A stretch of DNA of 64,000 bases, taken from assembly GCF_021347895.1 (NCBI RefSeq), contig NC_067132.1:25823757-25887756 (forward strand). Direction: 5' to 3'. The translations under genes and the position numbers were made by a program. Of the stretch, positions 53,401-63,684 are shown one piece after another (positions within the stretch are counted from its first letter, which is position 1; each line of letters starts with the position of its first letter). The notes below the pieces were generated by a model, which saw nothing but the letters and a program-made list of their open reading frames with translations, did no database searches and was not told the DNA's origin. This stretch comes from Acanthochromis polyacanthus. Its lineage: Eukaryota; Chordata; Actinopteri; Pomacentridae.

Positions 53401-56400
53401 CTGACTTCTCTTTTGTTGTCATTAATGCTAAACTATTCTTGTGGTGATGTTGACCTATTTAAGTAATATTTTCTGTGTAAAACTGATTATTTCTGTTGGT
53501 TGAGCATTACAGCATCATTATTAGCTTGTATCATTTTGTTTGAGTTGAGCAGCGCTCTAAAAGATGAATTCTTCTAAAAATAAATGTGACATTTAGACAT
53601 TATAAGGTGGATCTTTTTCAGCTAAACTGCTGACAAATCGGATTAACCTTTAATTTGTTTTTTTATGCAGCAATGGAACCCATTTTTCATTAACACTGAA
53701 TAAACCAGACATTTACAGAGAGCTCTTTTCTTCCTGCCTCCGCTTATCCTCACCTCATTTGTTTCTGTAACTGACGTCTTCTCACCTGAACCTTCCAGTT
53801 TTCTCCCGGTTCCTCCTGCACTAATGACTTCCTCTGCCTCTCTCTGTAGGAGATAAAGAAAGAGGGGAAGAGGGATGGAGGACAGGCCAGCATGATCAGA
53901 TCTGACCTCGCTAACGGCAGAGCCAGCCCCGTGTCCGACCCCGGCGTACGACCAGGAAGGAAAGGTACTCGGCTCCGTCACAGTCTCTTCGGGTAGCTTT
54001 AAGTCTTCAGGTTGAAACAATGATCCTATTAGTGTGAGGAAGGATTTGGGTCAAGCACCATTCAGCTGTGAAGATGCATGCACGTACAATACATTCACTG
54101 TAGACACATGATCAGAGGTGTGGCCTGGAGCCTCCAAACCAGAGGCAGAAGATGAGACGGCTGATCTATTAGTATTACAGATGGGCTATTTAACAGTCCT
54201 TAATGAGCTCAACCTTTGCACTAAGTGACAGAAAACACTTCTTTTTTTGGCAGTTAATCAAATGATCTTAAAGAGATGTGAAATGACCAGAAAGAAAAGC
54301 AAAATGATTGCAAAGAAATTGCAAAACAGCCACAAAAATCTGTAAAAAGACCACAAAGAGACCAAAAGCAAATGCAAGAAAATGCAGAACAAACACTTAC
54401 AAAGAGACGTAAAGCAGCAACGGAGAGACACAGCATGATTGCAAAGACCCATAAAACAGACACAAAGACTTGCAAAATGACAACAGACAGAAAATGACCA
54501 CAAAGAGATGCAAAACTACCACAAAGACAAGAAAACAAACTACAAAGAGGCATAAAATAACAACAAACAAGTGCAAAATAACCAAAGAGATGCAAAACAA
54601 ACATAAAGAGATGACAAATGACTACAAAAGGCATAAAATAACCACAAAGAGATGCAAAACAGCTGCAAAATAACCATAAAGAAATAAAAATGACTACAAA
54701 GAGACATAAAGCAACCACAAGGAGATGCAAAAGAAGCACAGTGAATTCAAAATGAACACAGAAGTAAATAGTGGCTACATAGAGACATAAAAGAAATTCA
54801 AAGAGTTGTAAAGCAACCACAAAGAGATGAAGAGCGACAAGAGGCATAAAACAACCACAGAGATTCAAAAGTGATCACGGAGGCATAAAACATCCACAAA
54901 GAAAACAGAAACATGACAAAATGACTAAAAACAGACCACAAAGAGATACTAAATGATTGCAAAGATGCTTAAAACAACCACAAAAAGATGCAAAGCGAAG
55001 ACAAATACACAAAAACGACTGCAGTGAATTAAAACTACAAAGAAATCGAAGCACAAAGAGGCACGAAACAAGCGCAAAATGGCAGAAGAATTCTAAGAAA
55101 ATGACCACGAAGCAGTGCAAACTGACTACAGAGTGACCACATTTATTAGAAGAAGAGCTTTGAACTTTATACATTTCATCCATCTCTGCACAAGGCTGCA
55201 TATGTGATGAAAGATGAAGAGCAGTGCCAGCTTGTGGAGCAAAGAGGAACTGCAGGGTCATGTCTTGATGCCCCAGCTGGTGTGGAGTGAGTCAGGAGTA
55301 ATGAGGAAGCTAATGGGTGGAGGACAAACAACTGCAAGGCTAGTTTGGTGTCAGAGCTGGTTAGATGTCATCAGAGGTCAACGTGTCGGGCTTCAGCCTT
55401 TTTATTAAATGATTACAGAACACCTTGTGGGGCCTGGATATGCAGGAGTCTGTGTGACCTCAGTGTGTCACATGTTGTGTTGATGATTGTGTGCGCTGCA
55501 GGAGAGCAGATCCGCAAACGGAGATGTAAGGCCGCGTTCAGCTACGTTCCTCAGCATGAAGACGAGCTGGAGCTGAAAATAGGCGACGTCATCGAGGTCG
55601 TAGCAGAGGTAAGGAGGCAGATCTCTGCAGAAAAAAACACCAACGCGTCTTTTCACATTTACCAGCTGCTTCATGACGACCTGTTGGTGAGGGTTCACGC
55701 CGTACTTCGACGTCACTTATTTGTGTTGTCTTGGTTTCATTTTTGCCGCTGAATGATCCTCAGGGGCTCAGACACCATGAAATAAAAATCCGTCAAAAAT
55801 ATTCACATTAAGCGTTTTTTTTTTTTTTTGGCTGAGTAAGTGAAGGTTTTGAGATAAAGAACTGGATTTCTTTTAATGAAAAGGAAACATTATTTTTATA
55901 AAAAGTCGAGATTATGGTATAAAAGCTCATTTTTTAAAAAAAAATCATGAAATATTTGAACTTTGTCATACATTTTTTTTTAAAAATCTCATGAGATAAA
56001 AACGCGCAGATATATAATTTTTCAAAAGATTCAAGACCTTAATTAATTGTCATTTACGCTGCAGAAACACACTGGTTACCCTGAGTGATGGAATTCTTAT
56101 TTTCAGAATTCTCTTCATACAACTGAAATGTAAAATAGAATTAAATGAAACTATATAGAATTGAAGAAAAATAAAATAAATTAAAATAAAAATAGTACAA
56201 AAAAATGTTAACATCTTGTGCTGTACTGTTGTATGTAAACATATGTGAGAATTTGTTCTAGTTTCGGTTAACATAAGTAAATATGAAAAAACATACTCAT
56301 TGTTTGGATTAAACGTGAACATTATGGGATAAGTTGACGTTCTGATATTTTTTTATTTAATGAGATCAAAAATCTCAATTATGACAGAAAGTGTTTTGAG

Positions 56401-58313
56401 AAAAAAAATTATTGGATAAAAAAAACGTAGATTGAAGTGTTACAAAGTCAACATTATGACATGAAGTTAAATATTTTGTATTGGTTCGATTAAAAAAAAA
56501 ATGTATTGCTTTATTTTAACCACAACTAAAAAAAATGTTTTAACACATAAGGTGAAACATAAAAACTCGGATATATATTGACAAAAATATATTTTTTTGC
56601 GAGACATGTTGGCTTTATCATATTTTTATTATTCAACATTATGAAAAAATCTAAATAATCAAAGAAAAACCTAAAAACCACAACTAATTCTGAGTTTTTA
56701 TGTCATAATTTTGACTTAATGCCCTGGCTAATGTGTTTATTTTTTCTTTCACTTTTTAAATTTTTCCTAATGGTGATGTGCTTCCATGCTGATGTGACCT
56801 TCTGGCAAAATAAACACTAGGAAACAGCAGCAGTAAATCCTGAGTATTGGTGTATTTATCTTGGAGCACCTGTGTAAATCTATCGTTGTGTTACAGTGTG
56901 TTGTCTGCGTCGTGTGTCTGTGCGTGTTCAGGTGGAGGAGGGCTGGTGGGAGGGAGTTCTTAACGGGAAGACTGGAATGTTTCCCTCCAACTTCACCAAA
57001 GAGATCCTGATCGACTCGGAGACGCCGTCTTTGGACACGTCGCAGGAGGAGCTCCGCAGCAGCCGCAACAGTGAGTCTCAGCAATCACATGGCGGGAAAA
57101 AATCGGAAACGTCTCGCTTTCTTTACAATCTTTACTGATTTCTACAAGTTTTGAGACATTGTGCTAAATCTACTTTTGCAGCAAGCTAACATTTGTCTTT
57201 TGTGTCTGTGTGTAGATAAGGAAAGTCCAGGCAGTGAAAGCGATGGAACGGACACTCGGTCAGAAACAGGGTCTGAAATCCAGCCAAAGAAGGTAATTAA
57301 TCAAATGTGCTTATTCGGTGCTGAATGTATTGTGTAGGTGCGGCCCTCTAAATCATAAATCTGTCATCCTTCACATTCCTTGACACTCTGGGCCAAATGA
57401 ACCTCCAAACTGTCATCGGACCCATATTAGCATCAACTGTAGATGACAGTTTATTTCCTCAGAAACCACAAAGCACTCCAGAGCTGAAATGTTTACTTGA
57501 TTAGAAAATTAATCCTTATCTTTGTAATAAGTGATTACATAATTCTTAATCTGATACCAGCTTGTCAAATGTGAGTTAATTTTCCCCGTTATTTTACGAT
57601 GGAAAAGCCAAATTTTATTTTTTTTACAGGTGGTCGACAAACTTTTTTTTTTACACATTTTATTCAGGAAGTCCCTTCAAAAGTGTGTTGTATTGCTGTC
57701 TGGCAATGACAATGAAGCTTTGAATTTCAAAAAATGAATCAAATTAAGGACTTCAGGCAGTAATGATTAGACATTTTTAAGCCATCTAAACAATATTTGG
57801 CTCTGTTTGGTACGCAGCATTTGATTTCCGCATTAAACCTCCTCAGGTTGGTACACCCTGTAAGCCCAACAATTAAAGCTGGGGTGATACTGAGGATCTT
57901 ATCAAACATGTAGAATATTTAAACTCTCTACACTCTGAGTTTGAGTTCAACTTGGCCTTTCTGCTGCTAAATCTGCATTTTCTCTGCTGACGCCAAGTTT
58001 AAACTGTTAACTTACAGGGTGGAACTTTCTGTATGGTAAATGGTCTGTATTTATATAGCGCTTTTACTATACCTGCAACTTACCCAAAGCGCTTTACACG
58101 ATACATCATGTTCACCCATTCACACACACATTCACACACTGATGGCGGGAGCTGCCATGCAAGGCGCTAACCACGACCCATCAGGAGCAATTAGGGTGTC
58201 TTGCTCGAGCACAACGGGTCGAGGATCGAACCGGCAACCCTCCGGTTGCAAGACGGCCACTCTAGCCACTGAGCCATGCCGCCCCCAGAATTACTATTGC
58301 AACAGCACATCAT

Positions 58314-58368
<55 letters not shown>

Positions 58369-58403
58369 ATTAATGGGTGAACAATCCAACGCTTGGTGAA
58401 TTC

Positions 58404-58445
<42 letters not shown>

Positions 58446-60256
58446 CGCGACGTCGCTATGAACGCTTGGCCGCCACAAGCCAGTTATCCTGGGGTAACTT
58501 TTCTTACACCTCCTGCTTAAAACCCCAAAAAGTCAGAAGGATCGTGAGGCCCCGCTTTCACGGTCTGTATTCATACTGAAAATCAAGATCAAGCGAGCTT
58601 TTGCCCTTCTGCTCCACGGGAGGTTTCTGTCCTCCCTGAGCTCGCCTTAGGACACCTGCGTTACCGTTTGACAGGTGTACCAGCCCAGTCAAACTCCCCA
58701 CCTGCCACTGTATCATTATATCGGTAGGCTTTATCAAGTGTAATTGTCACATATGACAGTAATTGCTGGCTGCTGTAGTCACAGCATGCCTGTGGTTTAT
58801 GTGCAGTAATTACTTGACACACAGATGAAATATTCAATCAATTTAATCAACTTCAATTTTATTTATAGAGCGGTAATTCACACCATATGTCACCTCAAAG
58901 AAAAGACCTGACAACACTTAGGCAGAGAAATCCGACAAAATCAAAGTTTCTTTCGGATTCATTTTGCGCAAGCTTCTCTTTTGTCCGGAAGGAAAAACCT
59001 CCAGCAGAACCAGGGTCAGTGAGGGTGGACATCTGCCTCCACTGGTCAGGGTGAGAGAGAACAGGAGAGCAAATGGAAAAGAAAACAAACAGTTTGATGC
59101 TTGCTGAAGCCAGTAACTGCCGTTTAGAGATGTCTAGATCCAGATCCAGAGACAGACTGTTCAGAAGCTTAGGGTCACTTAAAAATGTCCTTATTTTTGA
59201 AAGAAAAGCAGTTTTTTCAATGAAGATAACATTAAATTAATCAGAAATCCAGTCTGGACATTGTTAATGTGGTAAATGACTATTCTAGGTGGAATTTTTA
59301 ATGGAATATCTCCATAGTGGTACAGAGGAACATTTCCAGCAACCATCACTCCTGTGTTCTAATGCTACGTTGTGTTAGCTAATGGTGTTGAAAGGATCAC
59401 TGATGATTAGAAAGTGCTAGTGGAAAAGCACCAATATAATGGTGGCTCTGAAATGCATGGAAATGGAAAGAAGAGAGGTGCTTGGTGCATCATGGAAAGT
59501 CTAACCTTTATCAAAAAGGAAAGTCTTCAGCCTGATCTTGAAAGTAGCGTCCGCCTCCTCAAACCAAACTAGGAGTTGGTTCAACAGAAGTGGAACCTGA
59601 TAGCTGAAGGTTCTGCCTCCCGCTCTGACACAACTTTTACAACAAATGAGCTCAACACTGAAACAATTAAAGCCTCTTGTCTGTACAAGACAAGGGCCTC
59701 AAGACAGAGGAGCTACGATCTGTGATTAATCAGATTATGTGGACAGAAATAGAGTAGAGTAAAGCTGGAACTGTTTCTTTACATGCAACATTTCAGGCAA
59801 TCTTCAGACAACGATTCCAAAAGTTTTTGTATTAGAAACATTAGTTATTCCCTGGAGTTTACACTGTGAGCCAGGTGCAGTATCAGATTCAGTGCTTCCA
59901 GATTTGACTGACAGAACGTAGACGAAACAGTGCGACTAGTGTTTTATGTTGGCGAAGGTCACCCCGGGGACAAATGTAATCTGTGTGTTTAGCCTTATTT
60001 TGACAACAATATGAGGAGAAGACGATTATTGTGCAGCAGCAGTGACTCATCTTATATGAAATGAAGCTACAAACTTTACAGGGTTGTGTTTTAAGCCTGT
60101 TTGAGTGGATTTTTCCCTTTAGAAATCGTCCTAAATGCCACTTTGCCTCTTTGATCCACCCCTTAGGTTCGAGGTTTTGGCTTTGGTGACATCTTCAAAG
60201 ACCAGCCCATCAAGCTCAGACCTCGCTCCATGGACGTGGACTCGGAAGGGGACAAA
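29401..60256 (+). CDS. sh3kbp1: SH3 domain-containing kinase-binding protein 1 (CIN85), 5' part in 7 exons
   Basis: Adaptor that links CBL and other partners to receptor endocytosis and the actin cortex through three SH3 domains. Coding exons: 29401-29404, 39771-39928, 53850-53964, 55502-55608, 56932-57070, 57216-57292, 60167-60256. Phases close throughout, giving 690 bases, 230 codons. SH3-A (2-58) reads [18 protein letters not shown] and ends [14 protein letters not shown]3-B (about 101-153) reads [20 protein letters not shown] and ends [12 protein letters not shown]. An acidic/Ser-rich linker leads to [22 protein letters not shown], the [17 protein letters not shown] block and the GFGDIFKD segment favour SH3KBP1 over CD2AP. 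The gene runs off the right edge before SH3-C. Confidence 0.95.
29557..29600. repeat. CCCCT-type pyrimidine repeat in the CpG region
   Basis: Repeated CTCCCCTCCC units on the plus strand, in sh3kbp1 intron 1 just after the promoter. The long open frames over it on both strands reflect its composition. Confidence 0.7.
29837..29880. repeat. TG dinucleotide microsatellite
   Basis: Two TG runs separated by TCTGTGG, within sh3kbp1 intron 1. Confidence 0.9.
30423..30917. mobile_element. piggyBac-like MITE, copy 3 (sh3kbp1 intron 1)
   Basis: TTAA on both sides. Ends CCCTCCTGTTGTCCTC and, inverted, CCCTCGTGTCGTCCTG. Orientation is opposite to copies 1 and 2. The central palindrome (about 30716-30770) is partly decayed. 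Confidence 0.85.
33220..33800. repeat. Degenerate tandem repeat, period about 165-175 bp
   Basis: Related phrases recur: GTTTGAGCCAAACTT (33231 and about 33556), AGCAGGCAGTTGTAGTGTGTTAGCA versus AGCAGACCGTTGTTGTATGTTAGCA versus AGCAAGCAGTTGTTAGCA, and TAAGCTAA with TCAAAGCTA or GAAAGCTA. About three to four diverged units. Confidence 0.55.
39771..39928 (+). CDS. sh3kbp1: sh3kbp1 exon 2 (SH3-A)
   Basis: 158 bases between ccctcag and AGG|gtgagt. Encodes nearly all of the first SH3 domain: [45 protein letters not shown]. The WW pair and the PxxF-type end (FPDNF) are the ligand-binding residues of the fold. Confidence 0.97.
40658..41684. mobile_element. hAT-like MITE with 8-bp target duplication, interrupted by a palindromic element
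   Basis: Flanked on both sides by GTCTAGAC (40650-40657 and 41685-41692). Ends CGGGGGTGGCAAA and TTTGGCACCTCTG are imperfect inverted copies of the CAGGGGTGTCAAA hAT end. The interior matches the fragment at 15830-16204. A 290-bp palindromic element splits it at 41243-41532. Confidence 0.85.
41243..41532. mobile_element. Palindromic MITE inserted in the hAT element
   Basis: Ends CAGCGCTCGATTTAGACGG and its inverse. GAATG occurs on both sides, and comparison with the uninterrupted sequence (CAGAATG then TACTTTTTTGCA) supports a 5-base target duplication. The core has two 34-base arms (41359-41392 and 41400-41433) around a 7-base loop. CpG-rich compared with its surroundings. Family unknown to me. 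Confidence 0.85.
44476..44830. repeat. Tandem repeat, about 163-bp unit (first locus)
   Basis: Units start at CACAGTTCTTCCTG (44476), CACATGATTCTTCCTG (44638) and CACATAGTTCTTCCTG (44751). Shared text includes GATGTAAACCTGCTCAAA and TTTTATCTTGAACTGAATGT. The second unit is shortened. The same unit recurs at 63736. Confidence 0.8.
47277..47650. mobile_element. Tc1/mariner-type MITE
   Basis: Left end TACACTTCCGTTTAAAAGTTTGG. The right end ACCCCAAACTTTTGAAAGAG followed by TGT is roughly its inverse. The interior (ATGGTTGCTGG-type text, GTGGTAAATGACTATTCTAG) is a common fish repeat, and a second shorter copy lies at 59160-59430. Confidence 0.75.
49921..50491. mobile_element. piggyBac-like MITE, copy 4 (sh3kbp1 intron 2)
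   Basis: TTAA at 49921-49924 and 50488-50491. Ends CTCTCCTGTTGTCATC and, inverted, CCCTCATGTCATCCTG. The central palindrome at about 50236-50320 carries a long T run in the second arm. Same orientation as copy 3. Confidence 0.85.
51345..52290. repeat. Probable dispersed fish repeats (several pieces)
   Basis: Three pieces. 51345-51597 runs from AAGTCAAGTCAAC to CTGGGTGCAGCCACAGAAAAGG. 51660-52020 is A-rich (GGGTTTATTTTGAACATTTC). 52190-52275 contains CAGAACCAGGCTCAGGGAGG then CTGCCTCGACCAGC; related wording occurs at 59005-59050. I recognise these phrases as repetitive in fish but cannot name the families. Confidence 0.45.
53850..53964 (+). CDS. sh3kbp1: sh3kbp1 exon 3 (linker between SH3-A and SH3-B)
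   Basis: 115 bases between tctgtag and AAAG|gtactc. Starts [11 protein letters not shown], as human EIKKEMKKD, then a divergent linker [20 protein letters not shown]. It ends in phase 1. Confidence 0.9.
53965..55501. other. sh3kbp1 intron 3
   Basis: 1.5 kb, mostly the purine-rich tandem array described separately. No exon seen besides its borders. Confidence 0.6.
54255..55140. repeat. Purine-rich imperfect tandem array (ACCACAAAGAGATGCAAAAC type)
   Basis: About 880 bases of a short unit of roughly 20-24 bases resembling ACCACAAAGAGATGCAAAAC, repeated with variation. Very low T on the plus strand. It produces a 204-codon open frame on the minus strand (54254-54868) that reads as low-complexity F/L/C-rich peptide and is not a gene. 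Confidence 0.9.
55502..55608 (+). CDS. sh3kbp1: sh3kbp1 exon 4 (first half of SH3-B)
   Basis: 107 bases between gctgcag and GAG|gtaagg. Encodes [20 protein letters not shown] then [15 protein letters not shown], matching human [20 protein letters not shown]. Confidence 0.96.
55609..56931. other. sh3kbp1 intron 4
   Basis: 1.3 kb, AT-rich, with many A and T runs. Nothing else recognised. Confidence 0.5.
56932..57070 (+). CDS. sh3kbp1: sh3kbp1 exon 5 (second half of SH3-B)
   Basis: 139 bases between gttcag and AACA|gtgagt. Encodes [20 protein letters not shown], identical to human over this run, then [20 protein letters not shown]. Confidence 0.96.
57216..57292 (+). CDS. sh3kbp1: sh3kbp1 exon 6 (acidic Ser-rich linker)
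   Basis: 77 bases between gtgtag and AAG|gtaatt. Encodes [20 protein letters not shown] and IQPKK; human has TGSESDGGD and IQPKK at this place. The preceding intron is only 145 bases. Confidence 0.93.
58035..58285 (-). mobile_element. tRNA-derived SINE with L2-like tail
   Basis: On the minus strand the head reads GGGGGCGGCATGGCTCAGTG. A-box-like TGGCTCAGTGG lies at 58276-58266 and B-box GGTTCGATCC at 58232-58223, the layout of a tRNA promoter. The body ends with GTAAAGCGCTTTGGG and AAAAGCGCTATATAAATACA, a tail shared with L2-type LINEs. CTGTAT borders it at 58029-58034. Confidence 0.85.
58286..58707 (-). pseudogene. 28S ribosomal RNA fragment fused to the SINE head
   Basis: Minus strand text follows the 3' part of eukaryotic 28S rRNA without a break: GGTACACCTGTCAAACGGTA, CCTAAGGCGAGCTCAGGGAG, GATAACTGGCTTGTGGCGGC, CATAGCGACGTCG, GATTGTTCACCC, GGTTTAGACCGTCGTGAGAC, TTTTACCCTACTGATGATGT. 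This is the peptidyl-transferase region, stopping just before the sarcin-ricin loop. There are small differences, for example ACCCCAGGATAAC for ACCACAGGGATAAC. About 420 of several thousand bases, so a pseudogene. Confidence 0.93.
59160..59430. mobile_element. Tc1/mariner-type MITE, second copy (incomplete)
   Basis: Matches 47277-47650 from TCAGAAGCTTAGGGTCACTT through TAATGTGGTAAATGACTATT and CATCACTCCTGTGTTCTAAT. The right part then ends in unrelated sequence, so it is truncated. Confidence 0.75.
60167..60256 (+). CDS. sh3kbp1: sh3kbp1 exon 7 (GFGDIF segment)
   Basis: 90 bases between ccttag and AAA|gtgagt, phase 0 at both ends. Encodes [20 protein letters not shown] then [10 protein letters not shown]. 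The segment is shared by SH3KBP1 and CD2AP before SH3-C. Confidence 0.95.
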
Positions 60257-60614
60257 GTGAGTCAAACACACCAAGAAGACTTTGCATTGACTTGCATTAA
60301 CTCCCTGGAGACATAAACCAACCAGTCAACAACAAAATGTAATGATTTCCGAAAGGGGGATTTAGGTTTTGCCCTCAAACGACACTTAAGTCTCCCTAAA
60401 TGTCCCCCACAACATGAATAATTCACACACACACTCTTCCTTCATGCATTTTTTGATACTGTGATCATTGTATTGTAAGCAGTGAGGGAAGGAAGCCCCC
60501 TGCGGTGGCTCCTCCTCTTCCTCTGTTTCAGTTTTACCATACAGGAAGTGGTTTTATGTTAGCACTTACACAGAGACACACATCCTGCAGGGATCTGACA
60601 AGCAAAGCAGAAGT

Positions 60615-60665
60615 GAGAGAGAGAGAGAGAGGGAGGGAGGGAGGGAGGGAAGGGAGAGGAGGGGA
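60615..60665. repeat. GA and GGGA microsatellite
   Basis: A run of GA units followed by GGGA units on the plus strand, then GGGAGAGGAGGGGAGG. Confidence 0.9.
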
Positions 60666-63113
60666 GGTAAAACAGCTTTTCATTGACGTCCGCACACTCA
60701 CATATTCTGCTGCTGCCTCGCTGATGCAGCAAAGCTTCGTCTGACTTTAGCTGGAAACACAGGAGAGGACGGTAGGGTCGACTTTTCTCTGCTTCTTTCT
60801 CCTCCTTTTGCACTTTCTTTACTCTTTTCTTTTCTTCCCGGCTTGAAATGAAGCAGCGTTACAAGTGCACGAGAGCTTGAGGAGTGGTGGTGGTTGTGAT
60901 TTTGGGTAGCAGGTTGCTTCTTTTTGACAGAAATTTCTGATTTAAAATCCAAACATTTTTCAGGGGAAGTGCTTCTCGATGTTTTGGCAAGTTTAGATTT
61001 AAGAGTATTTAAAAGGAGGCTACTAAAACAGGCTTTTGTAAACGCTTTCCTCTCCTCTATGTAGTGATTTAAATGAGTAATGTGACTATTAAGTGTCTGT
61101 TGATGGTTAAAATATCATTTCAGGTGCTGTTTTATACCACAAAGAATCTTTTTTCTAATAACGAATACTAAAGTTGTATAGTTTAAAGATACATTTATCA
61201 AAAATAAGACAAAACAAACCAATTTTCTTAATTCTTGTGGTCATTTTTTGATAGATTCTATTGTTTTTAACCCTAAAAAGTTATCTAAATACAACCAATT
61301 GTATTTTCACGGGCAAAAATCACCAGAAATTTGATCACAAACTATTTGGTGTATCCCCTACCATGGTAAAACAGCTTCTAAAAGCACATTTTGACCATAA
61401 AGAAACATGGTAGTCTTTATGAAAACTCATATTTTCTTATTTTTGTCCTACATTTTCTTGTGCAAATAAGAAATCTGGACAAAACCCAGCTTTCTCCATG
61501 AAACATCAGTGATCTGAATGCTTGAACTCCCCAACTGATTCAAAGTGAAAACTCTCCATGTCTCCTTCTGAGTTGTCAAACAGTCCCAAAGTGAAACCGC
61601 AACGCTTTAAATCGCTGCTAAATGTCATAAGCAGCAGTGCGCAACAAGTAGCAGAAAATAAAGTAAGTAGATGAGGATAAAAAGAGGCATAAACCTGCAG
61701 TTAAAGGGAGTGTTTTAAAGCCCATCCTGGTTGTCAAAAGCCTCCTGGAGCTCCTGAGTGCGTCTGAAGGATGTTTGTCCGCCTGTCCTGCTGAGTGGGA
61801 GGCCGTTATGTTGCTTTATGGTGAGACAGGAGAACTTCTACCATCCGGCTGAGTCACACGGAGCCACGTCTGCTTTAGAACCCAAGTGGAGGGTTCAGCT
61901 GCTTGCAAATGACGAGCTGAAGGCTGACGGTTTGAAAGTGTTCAGCTTTTATTTCAGCAAAAAGAGAAGTGTTTTCCTTCTTACGGTAATTTTTTTTTTC
62001 TGTGCGGTGACTCAGAGTCGCGCAGGCTTGAGGTCAGCTGAGAAGTACAGTTAGAAAGAAGGGATTTCATGTGGAGTCATTATCCGCCTGCACGACTCAT
62101 GATGGAGACCTCAGGAAAACAAACTGAATAAATTCATAAAAATATGAAGGTTTTGCTAAAGTTTTCGCTACTTTTGAAGTGTTTGTTGGCAGAAAATAAG
62201 CGCTGGACATGGAAAATATGGATAAATATCTGAAAAACAGGGTAGCTAAAGAGTGCATAGTGGTGTTTTTATACTTTACGTTCTGAGCGCATTGAATTTA
62301 AGATAAAACAATGATAGGGAAGTCTCAGCTTTAATTTGAGTGACTTCACATCAATATAGAAAGAACTGTGTGGGAGATATGAGTTGTAATTGTGAGTTAA
62401 GATGAGGTGTGAGTCATTTGTAGTTATTATTTACAAGCATCAGTTGATATCTGGTGGTTAAAACTTTTCAGTCCTTAACTGCAAAGAATTTTTCATAAAA
62501 TATTAAATATGATGACTGTTCGGCTTCATGTTTATCTGACCTCCTAAAGTTTGGACTCTATATGGTAAAAGGGTTGTTTCTAGCACAGAGTTCTTCCTGT
62601 AATGATTCATAGCGGCTTTAAATTAGAGCTGACACTTGACTTACTTCATGCTAAATTTAATGTTCCACTTGTCTGACCTGGACCTTTTATTCTGTGCTTC
62701 GTGGCTTAAAAATACAATTTGAGTTGTGAGAAAACAGAAGCTTGGTGACTGACTGCTGAGTAGCGTGTTGTAGTATTTTCATGTCTTACTGTACAAACAA
62801 GAAAAGGGTGGGAAACTTCCCTGATGTTGTTAGAAACATTCTTATGGACATTTTTCAGAGAATGAAGGCAAAGTTAAGCGTCTGTTGAGATGCACTTTCA
62901 TGTTTCTGCAATCGAAGGAAGTCAGAAGTGAGGTCTAAACAGACGCTGTTGGACTACTTTCCATGTTAAAGTGTGTAATATTGTTGCTCCTTCTCATTGT
63001 CCTCTCATCCTGTACATTTATGAAGATAAATTTTGTGTTCCAGTTAGTTTTTAGCAGTATTTTATACTTTTTTTTTTTTTTCAAATAAAGTGCCACATTA
63101 GGGAACTAAAGAG

Positions 63114-63684
63114 TAGGGCTGACCCGAATAGTGGTTTCTGGCCTCTGAATATTCGGGCCCTATTAAAGACGAATATCGGAATATTCGTTCCGCGCTTGTG
63201 GCGGAGACGGCCCGAATATTCGGATCTGTTCGTCTGGTCTCGGGTCCAAATTTTGCCTTCGTTTTGTCTTCAGTTAAACTGAAGAATTCCCAAACAGCGG
63301 AGGTCTTCAGCATCTTGTCTTGTGTTTATGCAACGAAGTGAAGCGTGACGTTAGAGTCGGCAGCCACCCGGCCATTCGGGTGGTGGTAAGAAACACGAAG
63401 GGATGAGCCGAAGTGGGCAGAAGGCGAAGGGAAGAGACGAGCCCTGAATATTTTCGTCTGGGGGGAGGAAGGACTGATCCCATAGACATATGCGTATATG
63501 TTTATGTGATCACACGACGAGATGAGCCGATGTGGGCCGAAGGAGAAGGGAAAACAGTAACACTGCATATTCTTTGTGCCCGGTAACGTCCGACCGGGGG
63601 GGTATTCGGATACCAAAATTAATATCCGGATACCACCGTAGCGAACGAATATTCGGATATTCAGGATATTCGGGTCCAGCCCTA
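63114..63684. mobile_element. hAT MITE with perfect 8-bp target duplication
   Basis: Ends TAGGGCTGACCCGAATA and, inverted, TAGGGCTGGACCCGAATA. CTAAAGAG lies directly on both sides (63106-63113 and 63685-63692). The interior repeats GAATATTCGG in both directions near both ends. No transposase. Confidence 0.9.

Larger units (their letters stand above)
39929..53849. other. sh3kbp1 intron 2
   Basis: 13.9 kb, the longest intron seen. It holds the hAT element at 40658, tandem repeats at 44476, a MITE-like block at 46980-47110 (GTAGGTCCTTGGTTTACGGC), a Tc1-type MITE at 47277, piggyBac-like copy 4 at 49921, and repeat-like blocks at 51345-51655 and 51660-52290. No exon supported. Confidence 0.6.
57293..60166. 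other. sh3kbp1 intron 6
   Basis: 2.9 kb. Contains the SINE-28S chimera (58035-58707), a repeat-like block at 58840-59060 (GAAAAACCTCCAGCAGAACC), and a Tc1-type MITE copy at 59160-59430. No exon supported. Confidence 0.6.

Noticed and set aside
54254..54868. 204-codon minus-strand open frame
   Set aside because: It lies wholly inside the purine-rich tandem array. The peptide is a low-complexity F/L/C/V repeat, and both strands and several frames are open at once.
58286..58707. Functional rRNA gene
   Set aside because: Only about 420 bases of 28S with substitutions, joined to a SINE and lying in an intron; no rDNA unit around it.
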